64,000 nt of DNA from Alligator mississippiensis (Eukaryota > Chordata > Crocodylia > Alligatoridae), in NCBI RefSeq assembly GCF_030867095.1, contig NC_081828.1:213968978-214032977 (forward strand). The letters run 5' to 3'. This document shows, in pieces, positions 44,176 through 57,650 of the stretch; position 1 is the stretch's first letter; each line of letters begins with the position of its first letter. A program made the translations under genes and the position numbers. The notes under the pieces are model-generated. The model did no database searches. It saw only the letters and a list, made by a program, of their open reading frames with translations, and was not told the origin of the DNA.

Positions 44176-45406
44176 ACAGAGCACACAGTCTCTTTGTTTG
44201 TCCACTACTTTGGTAACTGTCTCATCTCAAATTGTCCGATCCTCAAGCAACATCGGCGCTAATGCAAGGAGGGAAATGGCAGTAAGACAGAGAAGTAACT
44301 TTCCAAAGATCACCCAGCAAGCCATTGGCAGAGGCAAGAACAGACTCCAGATTTCCTGACTTCCAGTCCAGACCATGCTGCCTTAAAGCTGCCTTTGGCC
44401 CTGCAGGGGACACCAAACAGAAGATGCTTCACACCTTGTTCAGGTTCAACAGCTAGTCATAGCCAGCTGGATAAGGGCCAAGGTGTGGATCCTCAGAGGT
44501 ATGAGGGCACCCTTAGCCCTTTGGTATCTTTGAGGACCTGGAGGGTACGCCAGCTACCCTCTGCATGTCCCAGCTTTCAGGTGGATGGCTGTGCCATAAA
44601 CTCAGTGGGCTTAATTATAAATTGCCTGGGTCAGAAAATGAAAGTTTAACCAGCATTTACAGTTCCATCACAGCAGCCTCACACAGGACACTATGGATCT
44701 GATGGGAAGTATCTCATGGCTGCAGTGGCCATGGGGGGTAAAATTTACCCCAGCGCAGATAGCCAGCACATCACCTAGGCACGTCTAAATGGAGAGACAT
44801 AAAATGGGCTCGTCCCACAGGTCCTGGGAGCAGAGCGACCATTGCACTTAGATAATAGCTGGTCCTCACATTGGCACTCTGCACAGGGGTGAGATTCTCC
44901 ACTGGTTTGCCGGCAGAGGCAGCATTACAGAGCCAGCCCGGCACACAGCTTGTCCAGTTGGAGCAGATCTGTAGTAGTAACGGTTGTAACTCCCATTTTA
45001 ATAGCTGGGCTTGGACAGGAGCCAAAGCACTTACCTCACCTGCTTTGGAAGAGCACATAGTCTCCCTGGCAGCATCCTCCTGCTTTTATTTCTGGTGGCT
45101 GTGTGGGGTGGTGCCAGCTGAGAGGGGACACTTGTTCAGCAGCTGCATAAACAGAAAGGGCCGGCACCGAGGAGAAATAAAAACAGTCTGCGGATGCGAT
45201 CTTACGTGACCTTGGACAGACAGACAGATGTGTTTTTCTGTGTTATGAGCATCTGTTAGCAGGCCTTGAACCAGTGGAAATGCTAGCGGTGGACATGAGG
45301 GCCAGGGGGAAGAAGACAGGACCAATGTTCTTCTAGGTCAAGCACACCCTGGGGACCATGAGCTTTTCCTATATAACCTGAAGCAAGTTGCAGCACGTTC
45401 CTAGGA

Positions 45407-45660
45407 CTAAAGGCTTGTCTATATTATGGGGCTGCTGCCCCATAGCATGGTTATAATGAGAGAGTCCCACATGGGCACAGCCTCTCTTCACCACCTCCTC
45501 AGCCAACAGCAGTTCTGCCATCAGAGCCCTTTTTTATCGGCATCCAGAGGGAGCGGGAGGCTATCAACAGAGCCATGTCAGTTGATGGAGTGTGATCTTT
45601 TCATGCCTCTAACACAGCAAAGCAAGTCACATTTTGTAGTGCAGACTGAGTCCCGCTTTC
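45407..45660. mobile_element. Probable MITE with GGCTTGTCTA end
   Basis: Begins AAAGGCTTGTCTATATTATG and ends GTAGTGCAGACTGAGTCC, a loosely inverted pair of a kind common in sauropsid DNA (AGGCTTGTCTACAC..GTGTAGACAAGCC). No frame. Confidence 0.4.
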
Positions 45661-46210
45661 TCCATTTTTTCAAAAGGGAATGATGGTGCTCTGGGATGTC
45701 TTGAGGCCTAACCGCAGACCTGGTGCTTTTTGCTCATGGCACAGGAGATGCTGATGCTGCCCAGAGTGTTACTCTTGCTTGCATTTGGAAATGCGTGGCT
45801 CAGGTTCACCCCATAACAACCAGCATCATTTTGTCCCCCTTGCACGTCTTGAAATGCAAATGAGCAGTCTCTCTTTCTAAGAATGGAGACTAGCCTTTAT
45901 TTCAAACCCTGCAGAGAGGTTTCTGGTGCGATCACTTCATTTCTGGGTTTGATGCTCATTGGAAAGGGGGTGCCAAAAAAGCCACACGCCACTTGAGTTT
46001 CAGCTTTGTCTCTTGTGTACCAGGCACCATGGCCTACCTGGCAACTTCTAGTGGATGGACAATGTCCTGATCGAAAACACGTCACTGCTGAGGTGTGGGG
46101 AGTTTCTTTTGCCAGCTCTCACATAATGGCCAGGCACATCTATAGGCCTGGGTTACTGTACCATAGCTCCTACCTGAATGCTACATCTTTAGAACGTAGC
46201 ACAGTCATTT

Positions 46211-46315
46211 CTCCAATGCCTGATGAAGGGTGTTCGTGCCCAACAGCTTGCAATTTTTTTGCATTTTTTTGCAAAAATCTTGTTGGTCTAATAAAAGATA
46301 TCACCTCTATTACGA
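46211..46315. mobile_element. Fragment of the TTGGTCTAATAAAAGAT transposon family
   Basis: Reads GATGAAGGGTGTTCGTGCCC and then CTTGTTGGTCTAATAAAAGA, TATCACCTCTATTACGAGTC. It corresponds to the right arm at 54133-54181 plus, in reverse order, the GACGAAGGG motif at 53975. Confidence 0.6.
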
Positions 46316-49300
46316 GTCCTGATTACATCTTCCGAAGGCTTTTCCTTAGGAAAAAGCACTGACAGAAACAAATCCCATTTAGACAGAGAAAGCAGAAGTC
46401 CTGCATGAGGCAGCCTTATTTCTGTGCTTTATTTGGTTCCCTGGTTTTGCTGGTTTTTTGTTTTTCGATTTTTGCAGCTTTGATCCATTTCTCCCCATTT
46501 TTCCTTTCAGCACACACTCGCCTGGCAGCCAGTGAAAGGAGCACGAGGAATGTTTCTGCTGCTCCCTTGTGGCCTTTCAAAAGGGAAATTCAATTTACCT
46601 GCAGGATCCACATGAACTGCGGCATATATTTTGTTTCTTGGGGAGGAGGGGTCTGGTTGTGACTCTCCCATACCCAGAGGCACAGATAACTTCAGCAGCC
46701 CTGGAACTGGGCCTTAAAATAACCTCTTGAAAAACAATGGGGCTGAGAGACAGATTCTGACCTCAGTTACACAGCCATGAATGCAAAGTAATGCTGCTGG
46801 AGGCTGCTGGGTTATTCTGGGTTTACACCAGTAGAGTTAAAACAGAACGTGGCCCTTTTAGGCCCACTATGTTCACTAGGGCTAAGAGCACTCCTGAAAG
46901 GGTCACAAGATGGAGTTTCTGTGTCGTGGCTCCATACGCTGGGTAAGCAGAAAGCATGCTCTGTCAACCCTTAGTCACAAAGGGCCAGTGTTATTCCTGA
47001 TGTAACTCCAACGGTTGAAGCTGATGAAAGTGGCTGAAGCATAGCGGAGAATGCATCTTGCAACGTTCTCCACGCTGGCTTCCCTTCTCTCCCCTCGTAA
47101 CAGCCCTGCGTAACTCCACGTCACTTTTGATGACGTTACACCGGCTTTGACCTGCACTAATAGGGAACAAATTTGTGCTGACAGTTTTCCAAGCTATTGT
47201 TCTTCTGCATAACCTGCCTTGGCCACCCGAAAACTAGTACAGCAGTTACCGCTCACCAGCAGGCTAGATTTTTCAGCAGAACAAACTGATTGCATTTGAT
47301 TTATCCAAATGCCTGGGCTACTTGCTCCAGTGGCCTTTGTCATCCATCATTGCTCCGACAGTCCCGTGTGCTTGGCCGGGAATGACGGAAGAGTGCCTCT
47401 TTCCTGGTTTGCAGATCTCATGTCAATGCTTAGCATCCGCACTCTTTTTTCAACTTCTGATTCATGCCTCAGGTTTTCAGCATTGGTGACTTAAAAAGAA
47501 AGAAAGACCTATTTCCTTTTCTCCAGGTTCTCGGTTCTGGGGTCATGGAAAACCAGACCTCAGCAGAGAGCTGTGTGTGTGAACACTGGGAGTCCCCTGC
47601 AAGGGTGCGTGCAGTTACTCGTACTCAGACTGGTAACACTTTACTCCGCAAGTCCTCCGTCTAGTATTAGAGTAATGCAGGGTAACGCACTCCTCTACAG
47701 CGGTGACAAAATCTGCCCTGCCTGTTTGTGCCAGTTCCTCTGCGCTTCACGCCATCAATACAGCGTTGTGCAGTGTTGTGCTCTTTTCTACCCAATGGAC
47801 ATCTCAGTCCTTTCAGCTTGAATTTCCAGGCCAACAACCGTAAAGAAAAGTCTATTGGCTATTTTCATGGCTCAGTCACTGAGCTGAATTCCCAGGTGGT
47901 GAATAGACACAGGGAAGAAACTGGCCAGGCAGATTCTTGGCTATAACAACTCAGCCTCTGCCACATTCATCCCATCGGACCATCTGGGCTTAGCTAGAAT
48001 AAAGCTGGCACCCGTGGCCAAAGGTCTGCGGATCACAGTCTCTGCTGAGAGACTCAGACAATGAAACAGAAGCTGAGACTCCATCTCTCTTCTTTTAAAA
48101 CAGCAGTGCTTAGCCCCAGTGCTCTCAAAGAGAGCTGAAGACAGTCAGTCTATAATTGGATTGGACTGTTTAATGGCCATAGTCTACTCTCAAATACGTG
48201 GCTATAAATCCACAGTACAATTGCCGTCTGCAGAGTTATTTTCGATTTACTGTGTTGTAACTGAGGGCAGACTACACACTGCATATCTATATATGACGGA
48301 CAGAAAGGTCTGACAGTCCCCAGTAGCTACAGTATTCAGCAGTGTTAGCTACCCATGTTAATGATGCTGATAGTGTAAAGTCCAGTTATCTCACTCAGCT
48401 TGGTGCGGGGGAAGAACAAGATGTACCATTTTAGAGTTACCCTGGCTTATCTGTGTCCTCCAGCCTCCTGTCACTTTGTATGCATCTCTTTAAGACAGCT
48501 GCCCAAATCCAGCACTGGTGCAGTTCACTGAAGTGAAGGCAGTTGCATCAAGGATGAATTTACCACCTTATTAATTATGCAAAGCATAAATGCCTGACAC
48601 CTAGGAGGGGTCCAGAGAAGACTCAGATAAATATGCCAATGTGAGAGCAGGCTGGACAAGCAGACTCCTAGGAAGTGCCAGGAGGGACAGTCTAGAGAGT
48701 CAGAAACCAATAAAGCTCTGGGAAGGGAACAGCCGAGTACCTTTAGTGGTGCTCAGGGCTGTAAGGGCTGGATTGGGGGTAGAGGTACTGCTTAACCGTT
48801 GGGTGGCCTTTGCCCCGATAAGCACCAAATCTCCAAGCCTGCAGTGCAGCCTTACCCTCCTCTGTTGCCTCTGACACAGCTGGCTGTGCTCTTCTTCCTG
48901 AACTCCTGGCCTCCATTCGCTTGGACTATCCCATTGCCTGGTTCTCCTCCTCCTCCAATCGCTTCTTCACTGCAGCTCGTCAAGGAGCCTCCTCATTACC
49001 TCCTACAACGTATCTATGGGCCCGTGCTCTTGGTCCCCTTCTCTGCCCTCCTCCCATCTTAGCATCCACAAACACAAATGCAACTAAGCAGACAATACAG
49101 GAGGTCCTTTCCAGTCCTCTGTCCCTGTGACACATAGATCAGCTTCTCATCTCCACATCTCTCTCCTGACAGATGAAATCCTGGCTTGCCTCTGACGTCT
49201 CCTCCTGGATGCCAGCAGCTGTCACACAGTCTAGGAAAAAATAGGGCTTTTGATCCGCTTCCTTTATGTCCCCACAAACCCACTTTCTTGGTTACTGTGG

Positions 49301-50199
49301 ACACCACTGCCCTCCTGTCTGTCACCTGACCTCTTTCTAGGTCCTTGCACATCGGGATCTTGTAGGTAGTCTGTGTGACAACTCCAAGATGTGGGTATTC
49401 CTGGCTGTCCACATCGATCAAACTTTTGCACAGAGCCTGGACATTTCCCGTCTCCCTGCAACACCCATTTTTGTGGCCTTGATAAATGCATTATTGCCCT
49501 GCTCATAGCCACCTAAAACACTGCAAATGTCATTGTCCCTACCTGTCATTTTGAAGACATCAGCTCTCCCTTTGCATCCGCTCGCAGGCTCCCCCTTCTC
49601 CACCCATCAAACAGCAGCTGCCAGTCTCCTCTCTTACTGCCTATCAGCTCCTGCACTATAGAGGTCAGCTCCCACCTCTAATTAGCCCGCAAAGCCAGTC
49701 TCTATTGATCATTTATTAGATTTCCGAACACCCCAATGCTTTTCTTCATGCTGCCCTTTATATTTGGGAGAAACTCCCGGCAAACATCCACAAAACCATG
49801 TCACTGTGTCCTTCAAACCCCTCCTTTAGATTCCACTCCGCCACAATGCTGACGATAAAAGCCTCTTGACAAGAGTCCAGCCCCTGGCACGTCTTAGTGT
49901 GCCTTCTAATATTGTCCCGTTATCTCTATATGCTCTTATCCACATGTGTCCATCTGCTGGCAATAGTCCTATGCTTTGAGACTCTTTGAGACAGAAGCAG
50001 CTGGTTCATCCTGTGGCTGTACAGCACCTAGCACTGAGTCCTTGCCCGTGCCAGGTGCTATAGTAATAGAAATAAAAACAATAGTAAGGAGCCATTGTCC
50101 ACCTCCCAAGAATACAGCCTTCACCCCCAACACCCCCAGAATACAGAAGATCAAAGGCTATTTTTGTTATCCCCTCCTCCCCCTTCTCTTATGCAGTGC

Positions 50200-50300
50200 A
50201 AAGTTGGTGGGAATCAGGATCATAGGACAGGAGGCCTGGAAGGGGCCTCACAAAGTCATCCAGTCCAGCCCTCTACTCGAGACAGGATCATCCCCCGCTA
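50200..50300 (-). mobile_element. CR1 3' end fragment
   Basis: Plus-strand text GGATCATAGGACAGGAGGCC, then CATCCAGTCCAGCCCTCTAC, is the complement of a CR1 3' tail. Non-coding. Confidence 0.55.
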
Positions 50301-50345
50301 AACCTCCCCTGCCAAGTGTTACCAGTACAATTCTTTAGGATTGAC

Positions 50346-50590
50346 CTAAGGATTGCCACGGCCACTCGTCCAATTTGGTATCAGGCAGTCTTTATTCACC
50401 ACCCCCAGACAGACAGACAGATTTCCTCTCTGTAATACAACCTGACAGGCGTCCAGAAAGCTTCTCAGCGGTGGTCTTTGGGGACGCCGACCCTCAGATC
50501 CCCCGCTGGCTGCGTGATGTCCCTAGGTGTCTGGACTGAGTGCCAGAGGCAGGAAATACAGCCGCTGTGTCTGTTTCCCCAGGTTCACAG
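50346..50590 (-). mobile_element. LTR-like fossil fragment, copy B
   Basis: Relative of 43915-44175. It contains CCAATTTGGTATC and CTCTGTAATACAACCTGAC; on the minus strand it has GAATAAAGACTGCCTGATAC. It abuts a CR1 3' tail at 50602. Broken and without coding parts; possibly a solo LTR remnant. Confidence 0.35.
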
Positions 50591-50601
50591 CATGGCTGGG
50601 A

Positions 50602-50698
50602 TGATGGATTGGGGGCTGGTCCTGCTTGGAGCAGGGGGTTGGACTGGATGTGACCTCCCGAGCTCCCTCCCAGCCCTCATTTTCTAGGATTCTGTGTT
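50602..50698 (+). mobile_element. CR1 3' tail, plus strand
   Basis: Contains GGTTGGACTGGATGTGACC, then CTAGGATTCTGTG, the standard CR1 3' terminus including one ATTCTGTG unit. Confidence 0.75.
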
Positions 50699-50789
50699 TG
50701 CTTCCTCTTTTTATACTTTTTATACTATACATTTCCTTTGCTGCAGCATGAGTCCTGTCCCATACCACCACGCAAAGAAAAGTCCATCT

Positions 50790-50990
50790 CCATCCCCATC
50801 TAAAATCACCCTTCAGGAATTTGAAGAATATAGTCCATCCATCCCTCAGTCTTCTCTTTTTGAGACTAAACCCAATTCTTTCAGGCTTTCCTGGTGAATC
50901 TGGTCTCCCAGGCCCCTCCCCATTTTTGCTGCTCTGCCCTGGACTCTTTCCAAACTGTCCGCATCCTTCTTGAAGCGCGGGGCCGAGGTC
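50790..50990 (-). mobile_element. CR1 LINE fragment, minus strand
   Basis: Plus-strand CCTCAGTCTTCTCTTTTTG, ACTAAACCCAATTCTTTC and CTCTGCCCTGGACTCTTTCC are the familiar complement of CR1 ORF2 close to its 3' end. Diverged. Confidence 0.65.
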
Positions 50991-53853
50991 ACTTGCTGAT
51001 TCTCGCGCCGGCAACACACGGTCCGTGAGCAGCAGCTTCTCCTTCAGCGCTAGTCTGAAAGATGACAGGAGCAAAGTTTATTTTGGAGTGTGCCTGTCTT
51101 GGCTGCATTTCTTGCTCTGAGCTGGAGTAGCCCGAGCAACAGGCAATGAGGGACGCGTGCCTCGCTCCAGCAAGTTCCAGTAATGACTTCTGAAAGGGAA
51201 GACGAGCAGGGCATTAGCTGCAAGCAACTAGCCGTGACAATAGCCAAGGGAAAGAGCAATTGGAATCGCTCAACGTCTAGTGCTTGATTTTCCTGCTCTG
51301 TTGGAGGCGTGGAAAGGTGAATTTCCATTTACTAGCAACAGTGTGAAGGCCTGATGGAAGGCTGTTTCTTTTAATGTATTTAATGCATCTGCAATGGAGA
51401 CTCCAGTGCAGTGGAGAGAGAGCCCAGAAAAATTTTTCACCAGGAGCAATTTAACCACAGCAGCAAGGAGCTCTGCACAGGCTAATTCACTCTGTCCAGT
51501 GCTGAGCTCTGTTGGAAAGCATCTTCCTAGACCCACGACAGCTCACTGAAAATTGCATCAACACACCCTGGAGAGCTTTATTAGCCAGTGGAGTTTTTGT
51601 CCTTCTCAGCATTTTTGTAGCCTCCATCACTAGCTAATGAGCATTTAACGTGCACTTCTTCAGCCATGCTGTTGTTCTCTTTTGAGTCTAGAAAACTTTC
51701 CTTAGTGGCTAAATTTTTTAATTGGCTTTGGAAAAACGGGCAAGTTAGTGCGACAGCTGGTCGGAAAAATGTAAGGAGACAAAATGGATTTTTAAAAATG
51801 TATTTCATTCGACTTTTCCCATCAGCAGCAGAACTGGGCATAGTTTGGTATGGGAGCACTGAGTTTTCCAGGATCTGGGCTATGGAACGAGCAGCACTTT
51901 TATGGACGGGCCCAAAGGGTAAAATGGTTAAACAAAAGCAGTGCGTCTCAAACCCTGTTCTGGGCATTTGAGTTAAAACAGATGCTTGCAGGGGAAAAAA
52001 GCAAAACAGCTATAAGCAGCCTGTGTGGAAATAATTACCCCACTAATTTAGTTAGATCCTGTTTGCATTTGGACCTCCTGTCCTCTCGTGGACTTTGGCC
52101 GTCCAGGGAGGCAGGAAGGGAAAAATGAGTAGACAAAACCTGACTTTCTAATGTAAAACACAGACAGAGACTTTTTTTTATGAAGAGAAAGGAAAATGTC
52201 GTCATCTCACTATCTCACTTATCTTCCCCCTTTATAAGTCATCTTTACGTGAAATCAAAAATAGTTGGCCTAGACTACAATGGTATTTTTTCCTATGGCC
52301 TGAAAATGATTATTTCAGACTACACAAAAGAGCAGTCCAGCGGTATCACTTTTCAAAAGCAATTTCCATGCACCAATTTTTTGGGTGCTGAACTGGAAGA
52401 GGCCTTAATTTCAGAATATGCAGAGAACTTGCCCTGTGGAAAATCAGGATGTCTGTACAGTGTCCCAAGAGGGATGTTTGCAAATTGAAGCCCTTTGTTC
52501 CACGTGATTTCAGTGCCTGAAGGAGTCCTAGGCAGTGATGCACAACACAGACAGAGATCACAAGCAAAAGAACCAGATAGTCAGATATCAAGTTAAAACA
52601 GGTGTAAAAGCCCTTGCACTCTGCCTTTACCAACATGCTGAGGATTATCCTTCCATAGAAAGACGTCACACACGTTACATGTTGTAACAAAATGCAAGTT
52701 TTATTCCATTTTATTAGTACTGGAAACTGAAGAGCCAACCGGAGCTGCATTTTCCTGACAATTTTCTTTTAACTTTCTAACTACATTCCCGATGTAACAT
52801 TTACAGTGAAAAATATTTACAGATTCAATTTCAGACTCAGAAAGTGTCTAATACAAATACAGTTAGTACAAAAACCTCCCCCCAGAAACTTTATAACAAT
52901 GCAGACTTGTTATGGCCTTTAGTTAAGTTCAAGTATTTTCCAGAAGAATGGAATGCAAGCAAAAAAGGTAATTTGGCTTCTACTTGGGACATTCCAGGCC
53001 CTGAATTACGATGAGCACTTTATCGGATGTATGTTTAGTGAAATATTCAGTATTTCAGATTAATTACATTATGCAATTAAACCCATCCAGGCTATGTCTG
53101 AAACCACTCACCAGTAAAAGAAGCAAAGCATTATACACGTGCCACATAATGATACCATTCAGGAAGGATGCTCACTGAAGTGCTTTGAACATTCGTGTCC
53201 CTGTACTGCTCTCCTTCAGGCTGGACCTGACCGGGACAGGAAGATCCTACAAATGCTAGAGAAATTCTGAGCTATGGGTCATCCCAGTAGTGACCCGGAA
53301 AGGTTGCTGGAAAGTACAGCATCTCTGGAGAGATGTCTCTCACCCTGTACATCTCTTTGCAAAGGTGGGGAAATATTACCCAGCATAATCGTCTGGTAGA
53401 AGAAAATGCCTCTCTGTACCGGGCATGGGTTAGGCTGGTGAGAACAGCTGCCCTGGAGCCACTGTGGTCTGGTGGATTGAGCATAGGAGCCCCGAATTGT
53501 CCCCGTCTCTGCAACAGACCCTCCGTGTGGCTCTGGGTAAGTCACTTAGCCCCGAGGCATAGAGGTGCTTTTATACCGTTTACTACCTGGGAGTGTTGCC
53601 AGGGGTAAATAGCTCTTTGCCTAGCACTGTGCCCAGGGGATGAGAGGAGCAGAGGAGGCTGTACCGGAGCCCCGAGACAGCATGAACGGCAGAATAGTGC
53701 AGTTACCATACACTGTCGGCTCTCCTCTCCTCCTCCTCTTCCCCACCTCCCTGCTTCTGGCAGATACGCAAGCAGGGCATTCCCACACTGGGCATAAGTG
53801 CTTAAATCTGCCTTAGGTTTACGCGCTTATGCCCAATTTGGGAATGTTGTAGG

Positions 53854-54209
53854 GTGTAGCCGTGTTGGTCTAAGGACACAGGCAGACAAAGTTCTTTGGG
53901 TGAATCTGATATCTTTTATTAGACCAACTCAAATAGTTGGAAAATAATTTTTAAGCAAGCTTTCAGGTTCAAAAACCCTTCGTCAGGCTAAGGAAGTTTC
54001 AGCAGCTGGCGCGCACTCTTCACGAAAAGTAAACCTGCCGTAAGCATTCAGGACTCATGGTAGAGGTGGTATCTTTTATTAGACCGACTAGATTTTTTCA
54101 AAAAAAAGATTCTTTTATTTTTTTGGCAAACATCTGGTTGATCTAATAAAAGATACTACCTCTACCACAAGTCCTGAATGCTTTTGCCTCTAGACCAATC
54201 CAGCTACAA
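53854..54209. mobile_element. Composite foldback transposon with inverted ends
   Basis: Left end GTGTAGCCGTGTTGGTCTAA, right end TCTAGACCAATCCAGCTACA, complementary over about 20 bases. Inside lies a long hairpin: arms 54044-54092 and 54133-54181, 49 bases each with about six mismatches, containing GGTATCTTTTATTAGACC and its complement, around a 40-base A/T loop. The TTTTATTAGACC motif also appears once more at 53915-53930, so the structure looks like one palindromic element nested in another of the same family. Confidence 0.7.
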
Positions 54210-56039
54210 CCTGGATATCTAAACCTGCCTTATACAATTACATGCCATTTAGGTGCAAAAAACAAACCAGGACGCAGCCCATAGTGCTCCCTGATGAGGG
54301 AGAACCACAAGGCCCACACCAGCTCCAGGATATGATAAGGACATGCCCATGGTCCTGGCAGGGGTTGCTATTACCTCCAGAGATATAGCCATATTACCAC
54401 CTCTGCCCTGCAGCACGGGGCCGCCATTCCTCCTGCCTAGCCTGGGAAGACAAGTTTAAATGGGGCTGCAGCCTTGCTAGTCCTTTCTGAGGAATTAAAA
54501 AAGACTCCCACACACATCCAACCATCAGTCTATTCAGAGTTTCCATCCTTTTGGGTCACCGCATTGAATACACGCAGTTTCTCATGAGGACACGAGGCCA
54601 AGGATAAACAAGTGAGATCCACACAGATGTGCAAGATAAACGGCTGCTGGAGAGAGTAAACCACTGCCCATCTGCAGGACTGGCTGCGCCCCAGCACTAA
54701 GCACGCAAATCCAGGGGCCTGGAGGGTGCCAGAGCACATATGCTTTGGAACGGCAGCCCACCATTACCAAACCGCCCCTCTTGACTTTCAGGCTTAGGGA
54801 AGACACCCGAATGCAATGCTGAAGGGCAAATTGCTCCATGACATGCAGAGCAACGAGACATGAAGAGCAAACGGATATGTTTTTCCTCCCTCCTCTCCCA
54901 CCCCGACCCTCGCCCTCCCACCCGGGTTAGGAATGTGATAAGCACATCAGGCAAGCCTCACAGCTAAAACGTGCGTGTGGGAAGAGCAAGCTTACCACCC
55001 TGTGAAACCCAACCTCCGTGTCCTGCAGTTCACGTGAATGAAGGCGGATTTCTTCCGACAGACCTGGCATTGCGTGACGGCCTCCTCACTCACAGTCAAA
55101 GGCAGCATCGTAAATAAAGGGACCAGTTTCTGCTCCTTCGAGTCTCACTAATGGCTTTGGTGGGAGCAGGGGCAAGTCCTGAGTTCCTTCGCAGGCCACT
55201 GAGCAAAACAAATATTCAAGTATTTGCAACCACAGCTCTCTCTGGGGGTTCACCTGTTGCCTTTCAACTCAGTTTACCCAGCTCTTGTCCTGCCATCATT
55301 ACAAGTGACACTGTGTCATGTCAGATACTGTGTCACCATGCCACTAGGGTCTAAGTGAACACAGCCCTTGCACGCATGGGCAGTGCATTGACTAATGGAG
55401 CCGTGGACTTGCTTAAAAGGTAAGGGTACGCTTGTCTTCCCTGCTCCTTCAGGGCTTTAATGCTGCTATTGTCACAGTGCAAATATATGGCTTTGATCCT
55501 GAAAGGTGCCAAGTGCATCCTGCAAAGCCAGTGCCTTCAGCAGGAGTGGAGGAGAGTGCCTAGGCTCAGAGGATGAGGCAATCATGTACGCCTTGCCTTG
55601 AGCATTTATAGGACACAGTTTCTTTCTTCAGCTTGTCCGCGAATACTCAGGGTGATCAATAACCCTGTGGCCAGGATCACTTTTCTGCTGTGCGTCACTA
55701 CAACTAAATCATATCAATAGCCCCGGCCCATGCGGTTTTGTACGTCCGGCACAGGATGGGAAAATACACTGCCCAAGTACTTCCGAAAAAGCAACCTCCT
55801 TCGATGGTGCTGTGTTGTGCTTATGTCCTAAACCTTCTTGCCTCACTGCCACGAACAGCCCCGTTGCAATGGACGGTGGTGTTTGCACTGGGATTTTTTT
55901 TTTTTTGTGACTCGCATTTCCACTTGCTAACCCCAGGGTTCGGTTTTACTGGAGATAGCAACGGCAGAAGGACAAAATCATACAATCTGCAAACAGGCCC
56001 CCCCTTATTTTTAAGCACCATCTTGCATCGTCTGCCTTA

Positions 56040-56290
56040 ACCCTGCACTGCGACTATCACTGGTGAGAAATGTTAGCCACGATATCCTGGTGCAGACATG
56101 GGCAGTGGAATTGCTTGCGTGTGTGAGGAAAGGGGGATTTGGTCCATAGGGGATGTCTGTACTGGTGCCACTGCTGTGACTGCAGCGTAGTGTAGACATG
56201 CCCAAACTAGCTCGGAGCCTGGAAGCAGCAGCGCAGGGCTCAGTGTAGGCCACTTTGCCTTGCACCTGTGACTATGGTGCAAGCTTCTGC
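56040..56290. mobile_element. Possible MITE with GTGTAGACATGCCC word
   Basis: Includes GATGTCTGTACTGGTGCC and TAGTGTAGACATGCCCAAAC, words typical of a short inverted-repeat element family in sauropsids. Ends not defined. Confidence 0.35.
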
Positions 56291-57650
56291 TGAAGAGTCT
56301 CTGTCCTGTTCCCACTAAAATCAAATAGCCAGATCCACAGCCTGGTTCAAGTGGAGCAAAAGCAGCAAGGCCAATTACCCAGCTGGCTTAGAGTTTTGCC
56401 AGGAGATGTCTATGGGAAGACAACAGGGCACCATTATGGTCTGATTTTCGGTGTAAAGATCACCATGGGGTTGATATTGCCTTACATGCATATCACACAT
56501 GCATGTTCATGTGTGGTTGTATATATTTTCTTATATATACGGGAACACACACACCATACACCCCTATGCATAGGTCCATTTCTCTGCACCCATTTATAAA
56601 GTTTTGATTTTAAAAAGCACATGATAGCAAAATTTATCAACACTGATCTTCAGGTCTCTACCGAGATTTGACAGTTGAAGACATCAGATATTTAGAATTT
56701 TGTTTTCCTGGTTTCTAAAAGGCACTTTTTCTTATGATGTGCAACAGCAGGGTTAAAAACAATAAACCATTACACTTCCCACTCGATCTATAATAAATGC
56801 TTCAGCATCATTACAATGCACGTTTATCATCCATTTCTGCTATGTAGCATTTGATCTTCTTTTCCTTCACCATTGAAATGAAAAGCAAAGAAGAATAAAA
56901 CAATAGCTTAACACTGAATCACTCAGGATCTCATACGTTCTTTTTAAATATGGTTCCTGCATTGCTGAAAGTCATAATATTGCTTTGGTGCCTAGTTAGA
57001 CCCAGCACCGGTGATCTCTGCTGCATTCATTTCCAATGGCCCCTTGCTGACATGTTTAAGAATTCAGACAGGAAACTAGTAATAAGAGCGTGTTGTGAAA
57101 GTTTAAGCAACAATCAGGGTTTTTCCCCATTTAACGGAGGAAGTAGAAATTAATTGGAGTAAGAACGTTTAGTAATAAACTTCTCGGCACACAAGTACAG
57201 TACGTATAGCTTCATATGCGGGACGTGAGTTGCTTGGTGTAGTCAAGACCTTTCTTCTCAGTGACCGGGGAGCTCCATTTCCACCAGCCAGCCTGCTTGT
57301 CACTGAAACTGTCCCTGTTAAAGAGGAGACCCTGCAGTGAGATGGCCTTGGAAACCAGCACGAGCGGCTTCAGGAGAGAGGCTCTTACTTCCACACCTAG
57401 GCAGTGTGCACTGGGTTGCACCGTTCAAGCTTAGCTCCCTGGAAAGTCCCCGAAAAAGAAGGAAACTGTCTGTTGTTAAACACATTAGAAGACATTATTA
57501 AACCAGTCTGGAACCGCTTAACAATATTTCCATCAACCGGTGTATAAAATTGTGCTGCAAAATCAACTCAAGACAATACTGGGGCAGGGGTGCAGAAACC
57601 CACACCCCCTACTTACATTGCCCATTAAATGCATCACGCCCAACCCCTAA

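Larger units (their letters stand above)
41761..57650. other. Long intergenic region between IBA57 and GJC2
   Basis: No protein gene is recognised over about 15.9 kb. It contains CR1 fragments (42340-42720, 50200-50300, 50602-50698, 50790-50990), LTR-like fossils (43915-44175, 50346-50590), MITE-type elements (45407-45660, 46211-46315, 53854-54209, 56040-56290) and some old dispersed words such as CTGTACAGCACCTAGCAC at 50020-50040. The lower part may include the GJC2 3' UTR. Stretches 42721-43900, 44176-45400, 46316-50199, 51000-53850 and 54210-56040 hold nothing nameable. Confidence 0.5.

Noticed and set aside
48641-49603. Several medium frames between 48.6 and 49.6 kb
   Set aside because: The region has old-repeat character and the frames have no motif or conserved start.
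51666-51971. 101-codon plus-strand frame with a Trp-rich product
   Set aside because: No recognisable domain, codon use looks random, and an equally long frame lies antisense.
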